Positions 10,252-24,123 of a stretch of DNA of 64,000 nt are shown piece after piece; positions within the stretch are counted from its first letter, which is position 1; every line of letters starts with the position of its first letter. Below the pieces are notes generated by a model, which saw nothing but the letters and a program-made list of their open reading frames with translations, did not search any database and was not told the DNA's origin. A program made the translations under genes and the position numbers. The stretch spans positions 119,485 through 183,484 of the forward strand of contig SAXG01000081.1 in NCBI GenBank assembly GCA_012932865.1, written 5' to 3'. The stretch comes from Amylostereum areolatum (Eukaryota; Basidiomycota; Agaricomycetes; Russulales; Stereaceae).

Positions 10252-11896
10252 ATGGGTCTCGACCTCAACGACAGTCTCGTTCGCCTCAAGAGTGCGTACC
10301 TCTCCCTGCTTCACTCACTCACACATGACCGCAACGGACTGACTCACCGCTCGTAGTCACCGAGTCCGTGTGCGGTTTCGTGGCGGTGTGCATGACCGTG
10401 GCGCGAATATGGATCCGGAGGGATCGGTATTGGTGGGACGATGCGTGGGCTTTCTTCTCCTTGCTCAAGTGAGTCTTCTCTCTCCGATGCACAACACGAC
10501 ATTCCCCCCTGCCGACGTTTGCCGCGGATCGACGCGCGCTGTATATCGGCCTGTGGCGCATTGAATGGGCGGAGGGGAGGGATCGCTGCGTGGACCTTGA
10601 TGTCCGTCCGGTCATCAGCGCCGCCTGTCAGATCGTACGGGCGTCATGGGGGACGATGCTGGAACGACGGCGCTGACGGTGTGTACCCAGCCTCTTCGTC
10701 CAATTCGCGAGCGTGTTCATGCACCTGGACAACCCAGGCGAGTCGCATCTCACCTTTTCTTTTCTTTCCTGCCGCCCTCCTAACCCTAACCCACAGAGGA
10801 ACTGTCGAAGACGAACCGGGTAGCGGCGTACTACCTCATGGCCGCCACGTTCTACACCGTCATCTGGTCCGCCCGCCTCTCCATCCTTTTCTCCATCATC
10901 CGCATCGACCCCGACCCCATCTGGAACCGTCGCCTGAAATACATCGCCGCCCTCTTCATCGGCGCCCTCGCCTTTTTCCTCGCTCAGCTCCTCTGGGTCT
11001 GCGAGCCCCAACAGGCGTGGAAGGACCTCCCAAGCCCGCAGTGCCGCCTCAACAAGGAAGTCGCCATTTGCCAACTCGTCTGTGCGTACCCCCTTCCCTC
11101 GCCTTTTTCGTGGATAATGGTGTGCACATTCGTTCGCATGCAGCGGACATCGTCGCGGACCTGCTCCTCATCACGCTCCCGCTGCGCCTCATCCGCGGCA
11201 TCAAAGACAGGCCCCTCCGTCGTCGCCTCTTCTTCATCTTCTCTACAAGCAGTACGTCCACGTCCACCCTCCCCCTCTTCCCCGCCCTGCCGAGTCACTG
11301 ACCCTTCACCCGCCTCCTCTCCAGTCATCACCACGATCGTCTCCCTCGTCCACGCCGTCTTCATCATCACCACCGGCGGCCTCAAAGTGCTCCTCTCCGC
11401 CCTCGTCGAGGACTGCATGTCCCTCACCGTCGCCAACGTCCCCGTCGTCGCCACCGCGTTCCTCCGCCACGTCCACAGCGGCCACACCCCCGCCCCGAAC
11501 CAGGCGCTCTCCGACGAGTCCCCCGACGGGCCCCGCTGGACCTCCTTCCGCTTTCGCACGAATCCGGACCACCAGGGCACCTCCCGCTGGGGCGTGTCCA
11601 CCTTCGCGCGCGGCGCGGGCGCGAAACCGGTGCGGGTCGCGACGGCCGTGGGCTCGGTGGGGACGACGGACAGCACGTTTTCGGAATCGATGGACACGAA
11701 GGATAGATACGCGGCGGAGCATTATATCAGCGTCGGGTCGGTCAGGCCGCCGGATGGGGCGAGGTGTACGGGGGAGGAGATGGAGATGGAGTGCGGGAGG
11801 GGGGTGGAGAGGACGCCGAGGAAGCAGGGCGAGGGAGAGAATTATATCAGCGTGGGCTCGGTGCGGTACGATAACCAGGAGAGCTCGCGGTGGTAA
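10252..11896 (+). CDS. Fungal rhodopsin-like 7TM protein, copy B
   Basis: Inferred exons 10252-10291, 10357-10468, 10691-10735, 10797-11081, 11144-11251, 11325-11896. The start MGLDLNDSLVRLK is chosen because copy A starts the same way (MGLD...VKLK) with a splice at the same position. Membrane segments in order include TESVCGFVAVCMTVARIW, LFVQFASVFMHL, AAYYLMAATFYTVIW, IAALFIGALAFFLAQLLW, SDIVADLLLITLPLRL and TTIVSLVHAVFIITTG, followed by a ~190-residue soluble, Ser/Gly-rich tail that holds two copies of YISVGSVR. It is the intact paralogue of the gene upstream. The third intron appears to start with GC (CCCAG|GCGAGT), where copy A has GTGAGT. The ligand and role are unknown; related families include PTH11-like receptors, but no CFEM domain is present. 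Confidence 0.75.
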
Positions 11897-12688
11897 GCAA
11901 GGCTGGCGCGCCGTGCTCTCGTGGCTGCCATCGCATCTTGTCCCCCGTCTTGTCCGTGTACGACGCGCATTTATGATATCCTCCCCCCCCCTTCTTGTTT
12001 TTCTTGTCCTGTCGCAACTCGTGTATCCACTTACTTATCTGTCTCCCTTTCGTCCCTCCTGGCCCCCTCTGTATCTGTGTCCACTATCGAATCGTGTATG
12101 CCCCATGGATCTCCTCTTATATTCTCGCTCTCGCCCGTGACTCGGATTGATCGACGCTGTACGACGATCCTCGTTCGATTGCGTCACAGCGGGGAGGTTT
12201 ACTCAAATCTACTCATGACGGCTTCGATAATTTACACCGCGCGTCCCAAGTACAATCGGCATAGGTGCGGCCGCGAATCTAGCAATCCGTACCCCACGCG
12301 GGGTCCTTTGCAGCCGGCACGATATGATAACACCGTTCCCCTGAGAACGGCTCGCTCAAGGGGCGAACGTCAAAAGAGGTTATACAATTTATGGCCTTGG
12401 ATCCATAACGCGTGGAGGTCGAGGCGGAACGAACAAGTGGGAGGGGGGTCCGTACGGGATAAGGTGACGGTCATGGTTCGCAGGTACTAAATTGTAGCTG
12501 ACTATCCCACGACCGAGCGTACGGTACACACAGGGATCGAAAGGGTGCCGAACTGATAGATATTATAAGATAAACGGGCCACATCCTGTCGTGGACGGTC
12601 TCAGCAAACCAGGGTGGATGAAAGGGGGGGCGGGAGGGGAAGGCGAAGGAAAACGCACCGGTGTGCTACGCCCACAGCTCCTAACCTC
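11897..12688. other. intergenic, no gene seen
   Basis: 3' flank of the rhodopsin-like gene and of the convergent cupin-like gene. No coding potential recognised. Confidence 0.4.
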
Positions 12689-13273
12689 CTAATCCAACGC
12701 CTCGATCGCCCGCTTCCTTCCCACCAGTAGCTCCTGCGCGCACGGGCCCGCGGCGTCGATAACGTCGTGCGCGGGGATGGCGTTGTCGGGGATGGGGATC
12801 TGGATCGCGCGGGTCTCCTCGCCGGAGGGATAGGTCGTGATGTGGCCCGCGCTGCTGTTCGCCGCGACGTCCGTGGCGAGGATGGTGCCGAACGCGCCGC
12901 CCGCGACCCAGGCCTCGGTCGCGTACGCCGTCGTCGTGTTGTCGATGGGCAGCGTCGCGTTCGGGAGGGTGATGTGCGCCAGACCGGACAAGAACACGAC
13001 CCACCTGGGGGAAGTTCGGCGGTTCAGTAAACACAAGGGGAGACTGCGCGGGAGAACGTACTGCACGTTCGGCGCGTTGTGCTGGCCCGCGGCGAAGCGC
13101 GCGGGCAGGATGGAGTAGCTCGCGTTGGCGAGCGCGCCGAGCTGGAGGATGGACGCGCCGGCGGTGCCCGCCTGGGACGAGGTCGCGAAGCCGGACTTGA
13201 GCGCCCAGCACTGGAAAATGGACTTTCCGTTGAGGGTGGCGAGCGCGGTGACGTTGAGCGTGTTCGGGGCCAT
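12689..13273 (-). CDS. Small cupin-like protein of fungi
   Basis: Two exons, 13063-13273 and 12689-13005, joined over a 57-nt intron as HNAPNVQ|WVVFLSGLAHITLPN. The product has ~175 residues. The HNAPxVQWVVF...G.A.I.LPN core and the later GHITTYPSxEETxAIQIP segment match a small family of fungal secreted cupin-fold proteins as I remember it. This copy lacks a visible signal peptide at the chosen start (MAPNTLNVTALATL), so either the protein is cytoplasmic or an upstream leader exon is missed. It converges on the rhodopsin-like gene B. No enzymatic residues can be pointed to. Confidence 0.55.
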   Translation of the reverse strand: MAPNTLNVTALATLNGKSIFQCWALKSGFATSSQAGTAGASILQLGALANASYSILPARFAAGQHNAPNVQYVLPRSLPLCLLNRRTSPRWVVFLSGLAHITLPNATLPIDNTTTAYATEAWVAGGAFGTILATDVAANSSAGHITTYPSGEETRAIQIPIPDNAIPAHDVIDAAGPCAQELLVGRKRAIEALD

Positions 13274-14743
13274 CTCGGGGCGGGGGGCAGGCGAGGCGAA
13301 GGGTTAGAGAAGAGAGGAGGGGACTTGGAGGGGGGAAGAGACCACGAACGAGCCGAGGGCGCGGGCGGGGTCATTCGAGTACTTTATAATCAATTTATTT
13401 GCGATATGTCGGCGTGATCCTTTCGGCCGCGGTGAGACATTCGTGCCCACTGCTTTGGATACGTTTGGGAATATTGGTGGGCGGAGTGCCTCAAGGGCGA
13501 GGACCTGTGCCTACGATCTGAGCACCGTTCACGATAGAATCGGGCGAGATAGCAGGAGACAGCAGCAGTGGGCGACCTTGGGCGACGGAGAGGGGTTGTG
13601 TGATATCGCGACTTCGTCCTCGTCGCCGCCCGTAGTAAAACTTGGCGGCGGCGAACCTCGTGGGCGAAAGCCGCCGCCCACGTGCGACCGGACGTTTGGA
13701 GCGGAGGACAAGGTGGGGTCTGCGACAATGTCCAGGGTGAGTTGTGACGCCCGCTTCTACTTTTTGCATCCGTCTTTTCTCCTTTTCACAGCGAGAGGAA
13801 CGACGTCGTCGATGCTCGAGGACGGCAACCTGACGAGACCTGGCGGCGATTGTGACTCTTTCAATCGTCCTGGTGGTGGAATCAGCCTGGAACGTGGAAC
13901 CCGCATGGCCATGCACCATGGCCCGTCGCGTGTCGTACGTCAAAGCCAGGGGATTTGTTCACCGATTCCTCGACATCGCTTCTCTGGTTTATCTGTACGC
14001 GCTCTAAGCCACGAAATGGTGCGACTTGCCACGGTATCTCTTGTCTACTATGGCCACCTGCTCTCACAACTCATACACTTCAATGCCAAGCGTAGCAGCG
14101 GAGGGCAGCGGGTCCATTCAAACATGATCTCTCTCACCGACAACAAAAAGGCTACCCTGACCCACAGGTTTTCCCTGATCTCCTGGTATATCACACGTGT
14201 CGCCTGCTTTCCTTCGAAAGGATATACCAATCGTTGACATGGCCTCCTCCTGCTGTCAACATGCGCATCGGCAGTGCCTGCGCTATTGGTACGGACCTAC
14301 TACTTACGGCCGCCGTTAGGACGGACGCGCATGCGAAGTTTGACGTTGACCTCATCGATATCTGTGAGGCTTACCTGCCTTCCCACCATGATTTTGTACC
14401 ATGCTTGGGCATCCGAGCGTGCTACGGACGATCACGACATGTCATAATTCAGTGTGTACGTGAGTCGGCCGCAATTCTCCTCTCCCGTTTATGATCTCAC
14501 CACACCTGTAAGCGCAGCTTTACCGTGAAGACTTATACAGGTTCAGGCCACATGGATCACTTTGCCGATGTCAGAATTTCCAGGAAACCCACTTACTCTG
14601 CCAGACTCTGCCCATCATGTGCGAGGTAAGCTCTTGTCACACCCGCGCTGGTAAGAGGAAACTTGACTTCAGGTTCTCTATTCCCTGTCAATGAGCTTGG
14701 CGGAACGTACGGTAAGCATATGTAGTACCCAGTCGAACCCGAA
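13274..14743. other. intergenic, no gene seen
   Basis: A long plus-strand open frame (13443-14237) crosses this stretch, but it has no recognisable domain, skewed composition or splice-site logic, so I treat it as chance. Confidence 0.4.
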
Positions 14744-15849
14744 TCACTTCGCATATTTCTCCACAGCGTCTCCCTCGCCCTCCGCCACCAAACTCGCTCT
14801 CAAGTGATCTTCCATAGCCCGCGCGGGCCTCCCCAGCAGCTCCTCCAACAGCGGATCGACGTGCCCCGTGTCGCCGTTCGCCATCGCCGGGAACGTCGTC
14901 GCCCATTCGCGCAGGAAGGACGGTTCGCCGCGTATGCCGGCCTCGGGGTTGGTGTGTTTCTCGACGTACTCGTCCACGGAAACAAGGCGGACGGCGATCT
15001 TGCGCTTGAGGATGTGCGAGAGGATGTCGGCGAGCTGGGCAAGGGTGAGGGCGTTCTTGGACGGGCCGGAGAGGAGCACGGTTTGGTTGACGAAGGCGCG
15101 CTGGCGTGCGTCGGTCGCGTCAGTTCAGGCGAATTATTATTGTCAATGTGTCGTCAGCTTGGCGGAGGGGCGGGGGACGAAGGGAACGCGCTCAACTTGG
15201 GCGATCATGCGTGCGGTCGCCTCTCCCAGATCCTCTCGCGATGCCCAGGCCACGGGGCCATCGCCCGGGACGTACACCTCCGACTCGCCGTTGGACGGGT
15301 CGAAGAAACCTATATAGCCATGTAAGTATTGATAATCGCATTACTCAGCCTTTGCCGTGGCTCTCTCATCCACGCACGGCGCACGCACCGAGGTAGAGCG
15401 GGTACGACTCCGCATAGATTCCCTCCCTCACGATCGTGTACGCGATCCCGCTCCGCTTCAAGTACGCCTCGGTGTCGAAATGCGCCCGCATCACCGCCGC
15501 CCCGCTCCCGTCCGCAAACGCCAGACTCGTGTAATACACGTGCTGCACGCCCGCCCGCCGCGCGGCGTCGATCGCGTTGACGTGCGCGCGCACGCGGATC
15601 TCGTGCGCGATGGACGGGTACGAGACGAGGAGGAGCGTCGACGCGCCCGCGAAGGCGGCCGCGAGTGTGTCCGGGCGCGTGAAGTCGCCCTCGCGCACTT
15701 GGACGCCTTGAGGGAAGGCAGAGGTGATGTCTGGCCGGGAGGGGTCGCGGAGGGAGACTGACGATGGAGGTGGGCGGGACGAGCGTGCTGAGATGCTTGA
15801 GGACTTGCGACCCTAGGCCGCCGGTTGCGCCAGTGAGGACGATCGACAT
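14744..15849 (-). CDS. NmrA-like NAD(P)-binding reductase (possibly frameshifted)
   Basis: Exons 15387-15849 (see below), 15197-15309, 14744-15100. The start MSIVLTGATGGLGSQVLKHL contains the GxxGxxG dinucleotide motif of atypical short-chain reductases. Later landmarks are REGDFTRPDTLAAAFAGASTLLLVS, an HVYYTSLAF segment, YTIVREGIYAESYPLYLG, GDGPVAWASREDLGEATARMIAQ and VLLSGPSKNALTLAQLADIL, matching the NmrA/quinone-oxidoreductase-2 type of protein. Frame changes around 15755-15765: the expected SIVVSLRDPSRPDIT needs one base fewer than the sequence has (ATCGTCAGTCTCC). A 32-nt intron there would be too short and does not restore frame. This suggests a single-base insertion or sequencing error. 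Substrate unknown. Confidence 0.7.
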
Positions 15850-16120
15850 GATAGAGAGAGAGTGGGAGGGAGGGAGATGTCGGGGTTGTGCGTCATGGGT
15901 AGGCGGGGGAGCGTCATATGTACTATATCGTAGAACCTTCGGGTGGTTCCGTCGACCGTCTTATTCAGCTGAATTGGAGCTGGGAACACATTATATTGGG
16001 GACAGAGAGGCCTAGACTAGGCTAAAGTGGAAATACATGGTAAGATAGTCCATACAGTATGATAGGCAGGTGAGAAAAGAGAACACGGGAAAGAGAACAA
16101 CGCGAAAAGCGTGGACGCGC

Positions 16121-17321
16121 TCACCCATGCATGGGCACGGGGACGAAAGGAGGACGCGGGTCGAACCCCATCTGGCAGCGAGGACAATAGACGTTCTAAA
16201 GCAGAGCGAAGGTCAGCGTCGATCGTCGCCCACGAGACGAGGAGGGAATACTCACCCAGCCCGAGTACGAGTACGGAGGCAGGTAAGCAGGACCCGCCGG
16301 GGGCGGGGCGAACATGGGCTGCTCGTTCCCCTGCAGCTGCACCGGTGCCGGCATGACTTGACCTCGAATGGATGCCCGACCGTGCCCCTGCACAAACACA
16401 CACCGCTGCAACTCCTGAATCATCATCTCCTGCGCCTGCACCTTTGTAAACAGAGTCTCCAGATCCACATGGACCCCATCGAACCTCGACTGGGGAACCC
16501 CCTGACGCCACCTGGCGACGTCGCTCCCTCCTCCAGTCACGGGCGCGATGTCCTCGGGATGGTCCAGACGCTCCTCCAACTGTTCTCTGTCCTCGTCTTG
16601 AGAAAGCACGATGGGGGGAAGGGAGGCGACAGACTCGAAAGAGCCTCTGGGCGACGACGGCGGGGTGGCCGTGATAGGAACGCCTCTGCTCTGGCTGCGA
16701 CTGGGCGGGTTGGATTCTGGGTCGCCGTCGATCGTGATACGCGGAAGTGGAGGAAGCAAGTTGGGTGGTCTGGGTGGAGATGCAGGTTCAGGCGCGAACG
16801 GCTCTGCTTCGGGGCTTTGCGGGAGCGAGTTCTTGAGAGCGCACGCGTGTAGATCATAGCGGTTTCCGGCAGTCGGCAGCGATCGACGTGGGCCGCTTTT
16901 CGTATTGTTGGCAGGACGAAGGCGGATCGCCTGTGGGGGTGAGTCAGTCAACGTAGGTAGAGGTCAAAGAGGAATGAAAACGTACGGAGTCGCTGACGCG
17001 AGGACGAGGCCTACGAGTGACGGGCGGAGGGCTGCGTTCGACGTTGTACTGGTCCTCCACCACCGAGAGGCTGTCGAGCCGGGAAGCGGCCTCAGACGAT
17101 TCCTCGCCAGAGTGTCCCATCGTAGTAATAGGTGTCGGTGTCATCTCCGCGCTCGATGGAGGCGAACGCTCCGCCCGCGCCGCGGATGTACTGGAAGGCG
17201 GACCACAAGAAGTAGAAGTCATAGGAGAAGAAGGGCAGGTAGAAGGGGCAGTTGAGCGCAGGGAGCATGTAGGAGACGATGGGGTGTGGGAGGAAAGGGA
17301 GGTGGGGAGGGTCGACGACAA
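16121..17321 (-). CDS. Ser/Pro-rich protein with C-terminal CxxC
   Basis: Exons 16986-17321, 16256-16930, 16121-16195. The protein is mostly low-complexity Ser/Pro/Arg, with a short helical segment in the second exon (VDLETLFTKVQAQEMMIQELQRC) that could form a coiled coil. It ends in WNVYCPRCQMGFDPRPPFVP, a CxxC knuckle. Frames join cleanly at both introns (SDS|AIRL and SGW|NVYC). The N-terminal ~70 residues are uncertain, because another frame there is also open. No family recognised; a regulatory or scaffold protein is possible but not shown. Confidence 0.5.
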
Positions 17322-17539
17322 ACGGGAAGAGTTATATCGTGTCGAAGGACAAAGAGGTCGTGCTCAAAGGAAGAAGTCTTTCAGAAGACGCAGGGTCGGA
17401 ACATGGCGTACGGGGCCGGGACGCCACTCGTATCATAAACAAGCCGCCCGTCGGTTATCGAGCGAAAGAGAAAGGAAGGAGGAGACAGACAAAGGAGAGA
17501 TATAGAAGGTTGCGCCACCCCGTAACGTGCTTGTCCTGA

Positions 17540-18646
17540 TCACAGTTCGATGGTTTCTTTGTGCTTGAACTTTCGCCCGACGCGCTCGGCGGAGCGATAC
17601 TGGAACTGATTGCCGTATAGTTCAAATTCAATGTGAGGGCTGTCGAGAACGGTGCTGGCCGCCTTTTCTGGTGGAGCGACCGTGTTTGAACCGGACGTTG
17701 ACCCGCTCGGTGCTTCGGTGGTGGGAGTAGATGTAGGGGAAGGTGTCGTCGAGTACAGCGGGACAGCGAAAGTGAAGACAGAGCCATGTTTAGGGATCAC
17801 TGATGACGGAGGTTAGGCAGGCCAAAGCCATAGATGACGACCACTCACGCTTCAGCTGGTTTTTCTTCGTGATGACGCGGAAGGCATTCTCGGTTTCGTG
17901 GATGACGATTCCTGAGAGTTCGACAAGACATGGGTTCTTGCTTTGGCGGACTAAAAACGGCCAACTATAAGAGACGTGAAGACGAAGGAGGAAGGAGAAG
18001 ACGCACCGGTCATGATGGAACCGTGGAAGTCGGCCTTCACGAGCTTGGCGTGCATTCCGGCTGAGCTGGGCATGGCGCGTGCGTCTGCTTGTCCAGAAGA
18101 TGGGGCTGGCGAAAGAGAGAGCAGCTCGGACATGTAATCCATCCACATGCGGTGCAACGGCACGAAGAGGTCGTATCTGTCAGGGTCAAGTTGAACCAGG
18201 TGAGAAAACTTTCTTATGATAATAAAAATCCACCTACTTCGTCTGCTCCTTCCTCAGTTTCCAGACTCCCTTCTGTGCGGCCTCTTTCCTGCCCATGACT
18301 CCGCTTTTCTTCCGCGCCATCTCCTCCTGTCTTCGCAGGCGGCGCGCAGCCCGGTCTTGTTTTGCGCTACTGATGCGGTGTGGATTTTCAAGAAGAATTT
18401 GTCGGCGTCGAACGCGTTCGTTGTAAAGGGCGGCAGAGTTGTCTACGGTGAGACTGGATTGTACGTATTGAGGCGTGAAAGGGATGTCGCTGCTGTACTT
18501 GACTCGACCTGTCTGCGAGGACGACGTCAGTCTCGTGAGGAAAGCAAAGGCTGACACGTGAAGCAACGCACAGGAAGGGTGTGAGCATAGCTCGTCCTTG
18601 GTCGCTCGTATGTATTCTGTGTGGGTGCAGGTTTGATACCGATCAT
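17540..18646 (-). CDS. POP4: RNase P/MRP protein subunit POP4 (Rpp29)
   Basis: Exons 18572-18646, 18238-18512, 18007-18176, 17849-17950, 17540-17799. The C-terminal half carries the family signature: LVPLHRMW-like segment (FVPLHRMWMDYM), KLVKADFHGSIM, VRQSKNPCLVELSGIVIHETENAF, RVITKKNQLK, IPKHGSVFTF and, after a Ser/Thr/Pro insert, ELYGNQFQYRSAERVGRKFKHKETIEL at the very end. Eukaryotic POP4 binds the RNA of RNase P and RNase MRP in the nucleolus for tRNA 5' end and rRNA processing. The basic N-terminal region (RRRQILLENPHRISSAKQ) is also usual. It is divergent from the NDR kinase gene, with a shared ~310-bp promoter region. Confidence 0.9.
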
Positions 18647-18960
18647 TGAGCTGCATGCTCGAAGATGCGACGTACCGGGTCGTAAGGAATGGCACCTTCG
18701 GTGTCCTTCGACAAGGCGGAAAAGCCGGGATACAGAGAGTATAACGAAAACATCGTAAATGGCGAGATGGACGAGGGGGTTGGGACGAAGGCCAGCGCGG
18801 GACTCGAAGATGGTGGGAGGAGGACGCAAGGAGCAAGTTCAAAATTTGAAGCGCGTTTGCGCGGTCGTTAGTTACCGGATAAGGGAATTATGAAGGGACG
18901 TTTAGAGAGGGACTACAAAGTGCTTTCTGGTTCCGTTCGACGCTCATCCTCCGCTTTGCC

Positions 18961-20908
<1,948 letters not shown>

Positions 20909-21501
20909 ACCCATCACGCTCTGCCTCGCCTCGCTTCGCCGCTCTGTTCACGGATTTTTTTACGACTCGGATCACGACTTTTTCACGCGGATAGACCTGT
21001 ATTTTATGGGGGATTTTTTCTGTACTTGTCAGTCTAATGTACTGTACGTTGTGCGAATTGGCGAGCTTTGGTTCGTTTGCCGGTTATCCCGACAAAGGGT
21101 GCCCGACGACGCTTGGTAATGAAGAAGCGCCGTGTCTGCCGTGCCGTACGCCGCGCATGTATTCTGAACCGTGCTCTCCACCGTCTTTCACTCTTTTCCC
21201 TTCACGATACCCCATTTATTCGATACGAGACGCAATGGAAATATACCATGGACCTATACCACCTCTTCCTTCCCTCTTTCTCGAGAACTTGGCCCGGATA
21301 TCGGATACAGCTCAAGACACAGCACATCAAGCTCATCAACTTGTGTCAACCTTGTGTACACAGCAACGGGCAGGAAGGTATCTATGGGAGAAGACCAGCT
21401 CCTGACAGGTGTGCAATATCATGAAGGACACGACACGGTGCCTATCGCACGCCCTTAGATGCTTTAGCACTGAACAAGGTGAGAAATTCTTCGCACCCGC
21501 C
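20909..21501. other. intergenic, no gene seen
   Basis: 3' flank of the NDR kinase gene. No supported feature. Confidence 0.4.
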
Positions 21502-22190
21502 TCATCGCCGAGTTCGACAAAAGCCATCGAGCGCCGAGAGACACCGTTTGTCTGCCGACATGCGCTTCGATTGGACGATGCGACTCTTTGGCACTGTCTG
21601 CCACAATTCTTCCACTTGAGGGTCCTCACGCATGGGGGTAGGAGGTCGGGAGACAATCGACGGTGATGATCTGAGGGGTTGGACGGAGATAGGTGGGGAG
21701 TGAGGGTTGTCGAGCATGTCGGCCAAGGACTGGTTCCAGCGCGGAGATCCGAAATCGAGCTCTTGATCGAGCCTTGAAGACACGAAGCACAGATCGAGAG
21801 GGGAGAGTAGGGAATGGGATGGGGATGGTGGGCCATGCGCAGGACTGGACCGACTGGTTTCAGACCGAAGCAACATCTCACCAAGTTGCGCGAGGACCGG
21901 GCTGGACCAGTTAGGGGAGTTTGTGGGTAGCGAGGGGAATCTCCGAGCTGAACGTTGAACGCGGGGGTCGACGGCACGGTTGGGGATGTTGAGGTTGAAC
22001 CAGGGCTGTGACGAACTGGTGGTCGTTCGATGGGACAGAATGTATCATCGGAGCGAGTGAATAGGCTGGATGGGGCAAGGGGGTCGGACTTCGCGGGAAC
22101 ACTGGTTGTATTGGAGGGATACATATCGTAGTGAGTGAAAGACAGCGAGAAACGTGCGCCTGGCGCGCTTAGGCTCTTGCTCTCAACCAC
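21502..22190 (-). CDS. Possible Ser/Pro-rich protein, structure unresolved
   Basis: Two overlapping minus-strand frames look partly coding: a Ser/Thr/Pro-rich frame from 22190 and a second frame from about 21876 with SRLDQELDFGSPRWNQSLADMLDNPHSP-type acidic and amphipathic sequence. They could be exons of one gene, and the short frame at 22190-22372 may be another exon. I could not establish splice sites or a family. Confidence 0.25.
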
Positions 22191-22457
22191 TACGGCAGTT
22201 CGTTACTTGGTAAGAACAAATCGTCACTGGCGTCCGAGGAGGTCGTAGTCAGTTGCTGAGTTGCCCCTGCTGCCACACTCTGCCTATTTTCACCGTTAAC
22301 GCATTCTTCAGCCTGAGAAAGTCTCTGCAAGTCGGTCTTATCGTCGTATTCCTCATCGTTCCGCACAGCCACAGACGATCGTTCGTTGTGTCGGACCCGT
22401 GCGTAGTTGTCCTAGCTTTCAAGACGTCTCTGACCTCTCTCGCGTTCATAGGCTAAG

Positions 22458-24123
22458 ATGGATGACTTAATAACGTATCCCAACTCTCCCCCTATCGCCC
22501 AGCTGCCCGTCGAGATGCTCCTTCACATCTTCGCACTCCTCATCCACAAGAGGACCCCGTCACCTCCGGATGATACATCCCTCATCCTATCTCATGTCTG
22601 CCGCCACTGGCGCGCTGTCGCGATCGGCTTCGATGCCCTCTGGACGACGATCTCAACCTCCAACAAGCCCGAGTGGACCACCCTCTCTCTCGAGCGCTCG
22701 CGCTCGGCGCCTCTCGACGTTTTCATACTACACCACCAAAATACCGACCTGCAAGAACGATACCACCGTGTCTCCTGGGACGTGTCCCGGTTTGAGAGCT
22801 TGAACCTCGCCATTCGCTCATGGCCCGACGAGACGGACGCTTTCCTGCGAGCACAACACGACATGCTCGCACGTCTCGCCGCGTGCCCCGCACCCCTCCT
22901 CCGCCGCCTAACCATCTCGTCCTCCCCCGACGTCGAGCCTCTCTCCACCTCGCTGTTCGCAGGCGCCACCCCTCCCAATCTCCGCCATTTGGTTTTAGTG
23001 CTATGCGCCGTCCCGCCCGGGTGGCACGTTTTCAGCGCACCGCTCGTCCATCTCGAGCTCAACCAGTGCACGTTTGTGCACGGGGACACCAGAGAACACC
23101 TCCTCAACGCGCTGTCCAAGCTCCCGACGCTCGAGACCTTCGTAGTCGATGGCATCAGCAGATTTACGGAGTTCGTCAGTGGGGACATAAACAAAGTGTA
23201 CCTTCCAAACCTAACCCACCTCAAGATTTGCAGTACCATTGATATCACCGCGACTATGCTCCGGTGCCTCTCATTCCCTCCCAATGTCCACATCGAGCTT
23301 CGGGTGGGTGACGATGAATTCACACTGCCGTTTGTCGAATATATGCAACTTGTCATCAGCATGTTGGTTTTTTCGCTTTTCTCGCACTTTACCTCCGTCA
23401 TCTCAGGCGGCAACGGCATTTGCACTTGCGCCATCGACATTGACGGGCGCGCCGGGAAGGAGAACGAGCCAAGCTTTACCTTCTCCCGCGTCCCACACCA
23501 CACCCGAGGCCCTAGACGCATCTCCGACAACCCTTCCTAGCCCCACTTTTCACCTCACTTTTTGCGGTCAACGAGAAAATGGCTTGCAACACTGCATCTA
23601 CCTGCTTAAAACCCTCGCATTTCTCCCAGGCATCATCTACGCCCCGATTCTTATCGTGTGGCCCCACCCCCTCCTCATGACGCAGCCTGCGCACTGGCGG
23701 GATGGTCTTAGCGAATTCTCCCATTTGCGGATCATCAAAATCCTTGGGCAGGCGGTGTATGGGTTCGTCGGCGCGTTGGATGGCCAGAACTCGGATGCGC
23801 CGCCGCTGTTTCCGAACCTGGGTGAGGTAGACATCGAAGATGTTGACCTTACCACCACGTATGCTACTCAAGCTCAACGTAGCAATCCCCCGGGCATGGG
23901 CCCTCCCGAAGGTACTGGAAGTCACATGCCAGTTGTCGACCGACTCGCCGCGGCTGTCAAGTGGCGGGCAGCCCTGGGATGCCCTCCTATCGTGTTCACG
24001 ATTCGCCGTTGCAATGTAACACAAGGACAGATAGACGGGCTCATGGGTGCCGTAGAGCCAGGACTTTCCGTGGTCTGGGACAGGGAGGTGGAGGGGCTGA
24101 CGGAGAAACAACTGACCAACTAG
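22458..24123 (+). CDS. F-box domain protein with leucine-rich region
   Basis: The first open segment, from 22458, starts with a clear F-box: IAQLPVEMLLHIFALL (about residues 12-27) and VCRHWRAVAIGFDALWTTI (residues 52-70). Irregular leucine-rich stretches (PNLRHLVLVL, LVHLELNQC, LPNLTHLKI) follow, as in basidiomycete F-box proteins that recruit substrates to SCF ubiquitin ligases. The C-terminal part (AHWRDGLSEFSHLRIIKILG...SVVWDREVEGL) is in another frame. A short intron around 23364-23410, ending TCATCTCAG, would connect them, but no fully convincing donor was found, so a frameshift is possible. Agaricomycetes carry large families of such genes. Confidence 0.65.

Noticed and set aside
13443..14237. 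264-residue plus-strand open frame
   Set aside because: No domain, no splice logic, low-information composition, and no paralogue seen. It is probably chance in GC-rich DNA.
16944..17321. Alternative hydrophobic/aromatic frame over the first exon of the Ser/Pro-rich gene (FYLPFFSYDFYFLW-like)
   Set aside because: It ends at a stop before the intron and does not join exon 2, whereas the chosen frame does. The N-terminal border remains uncertain.
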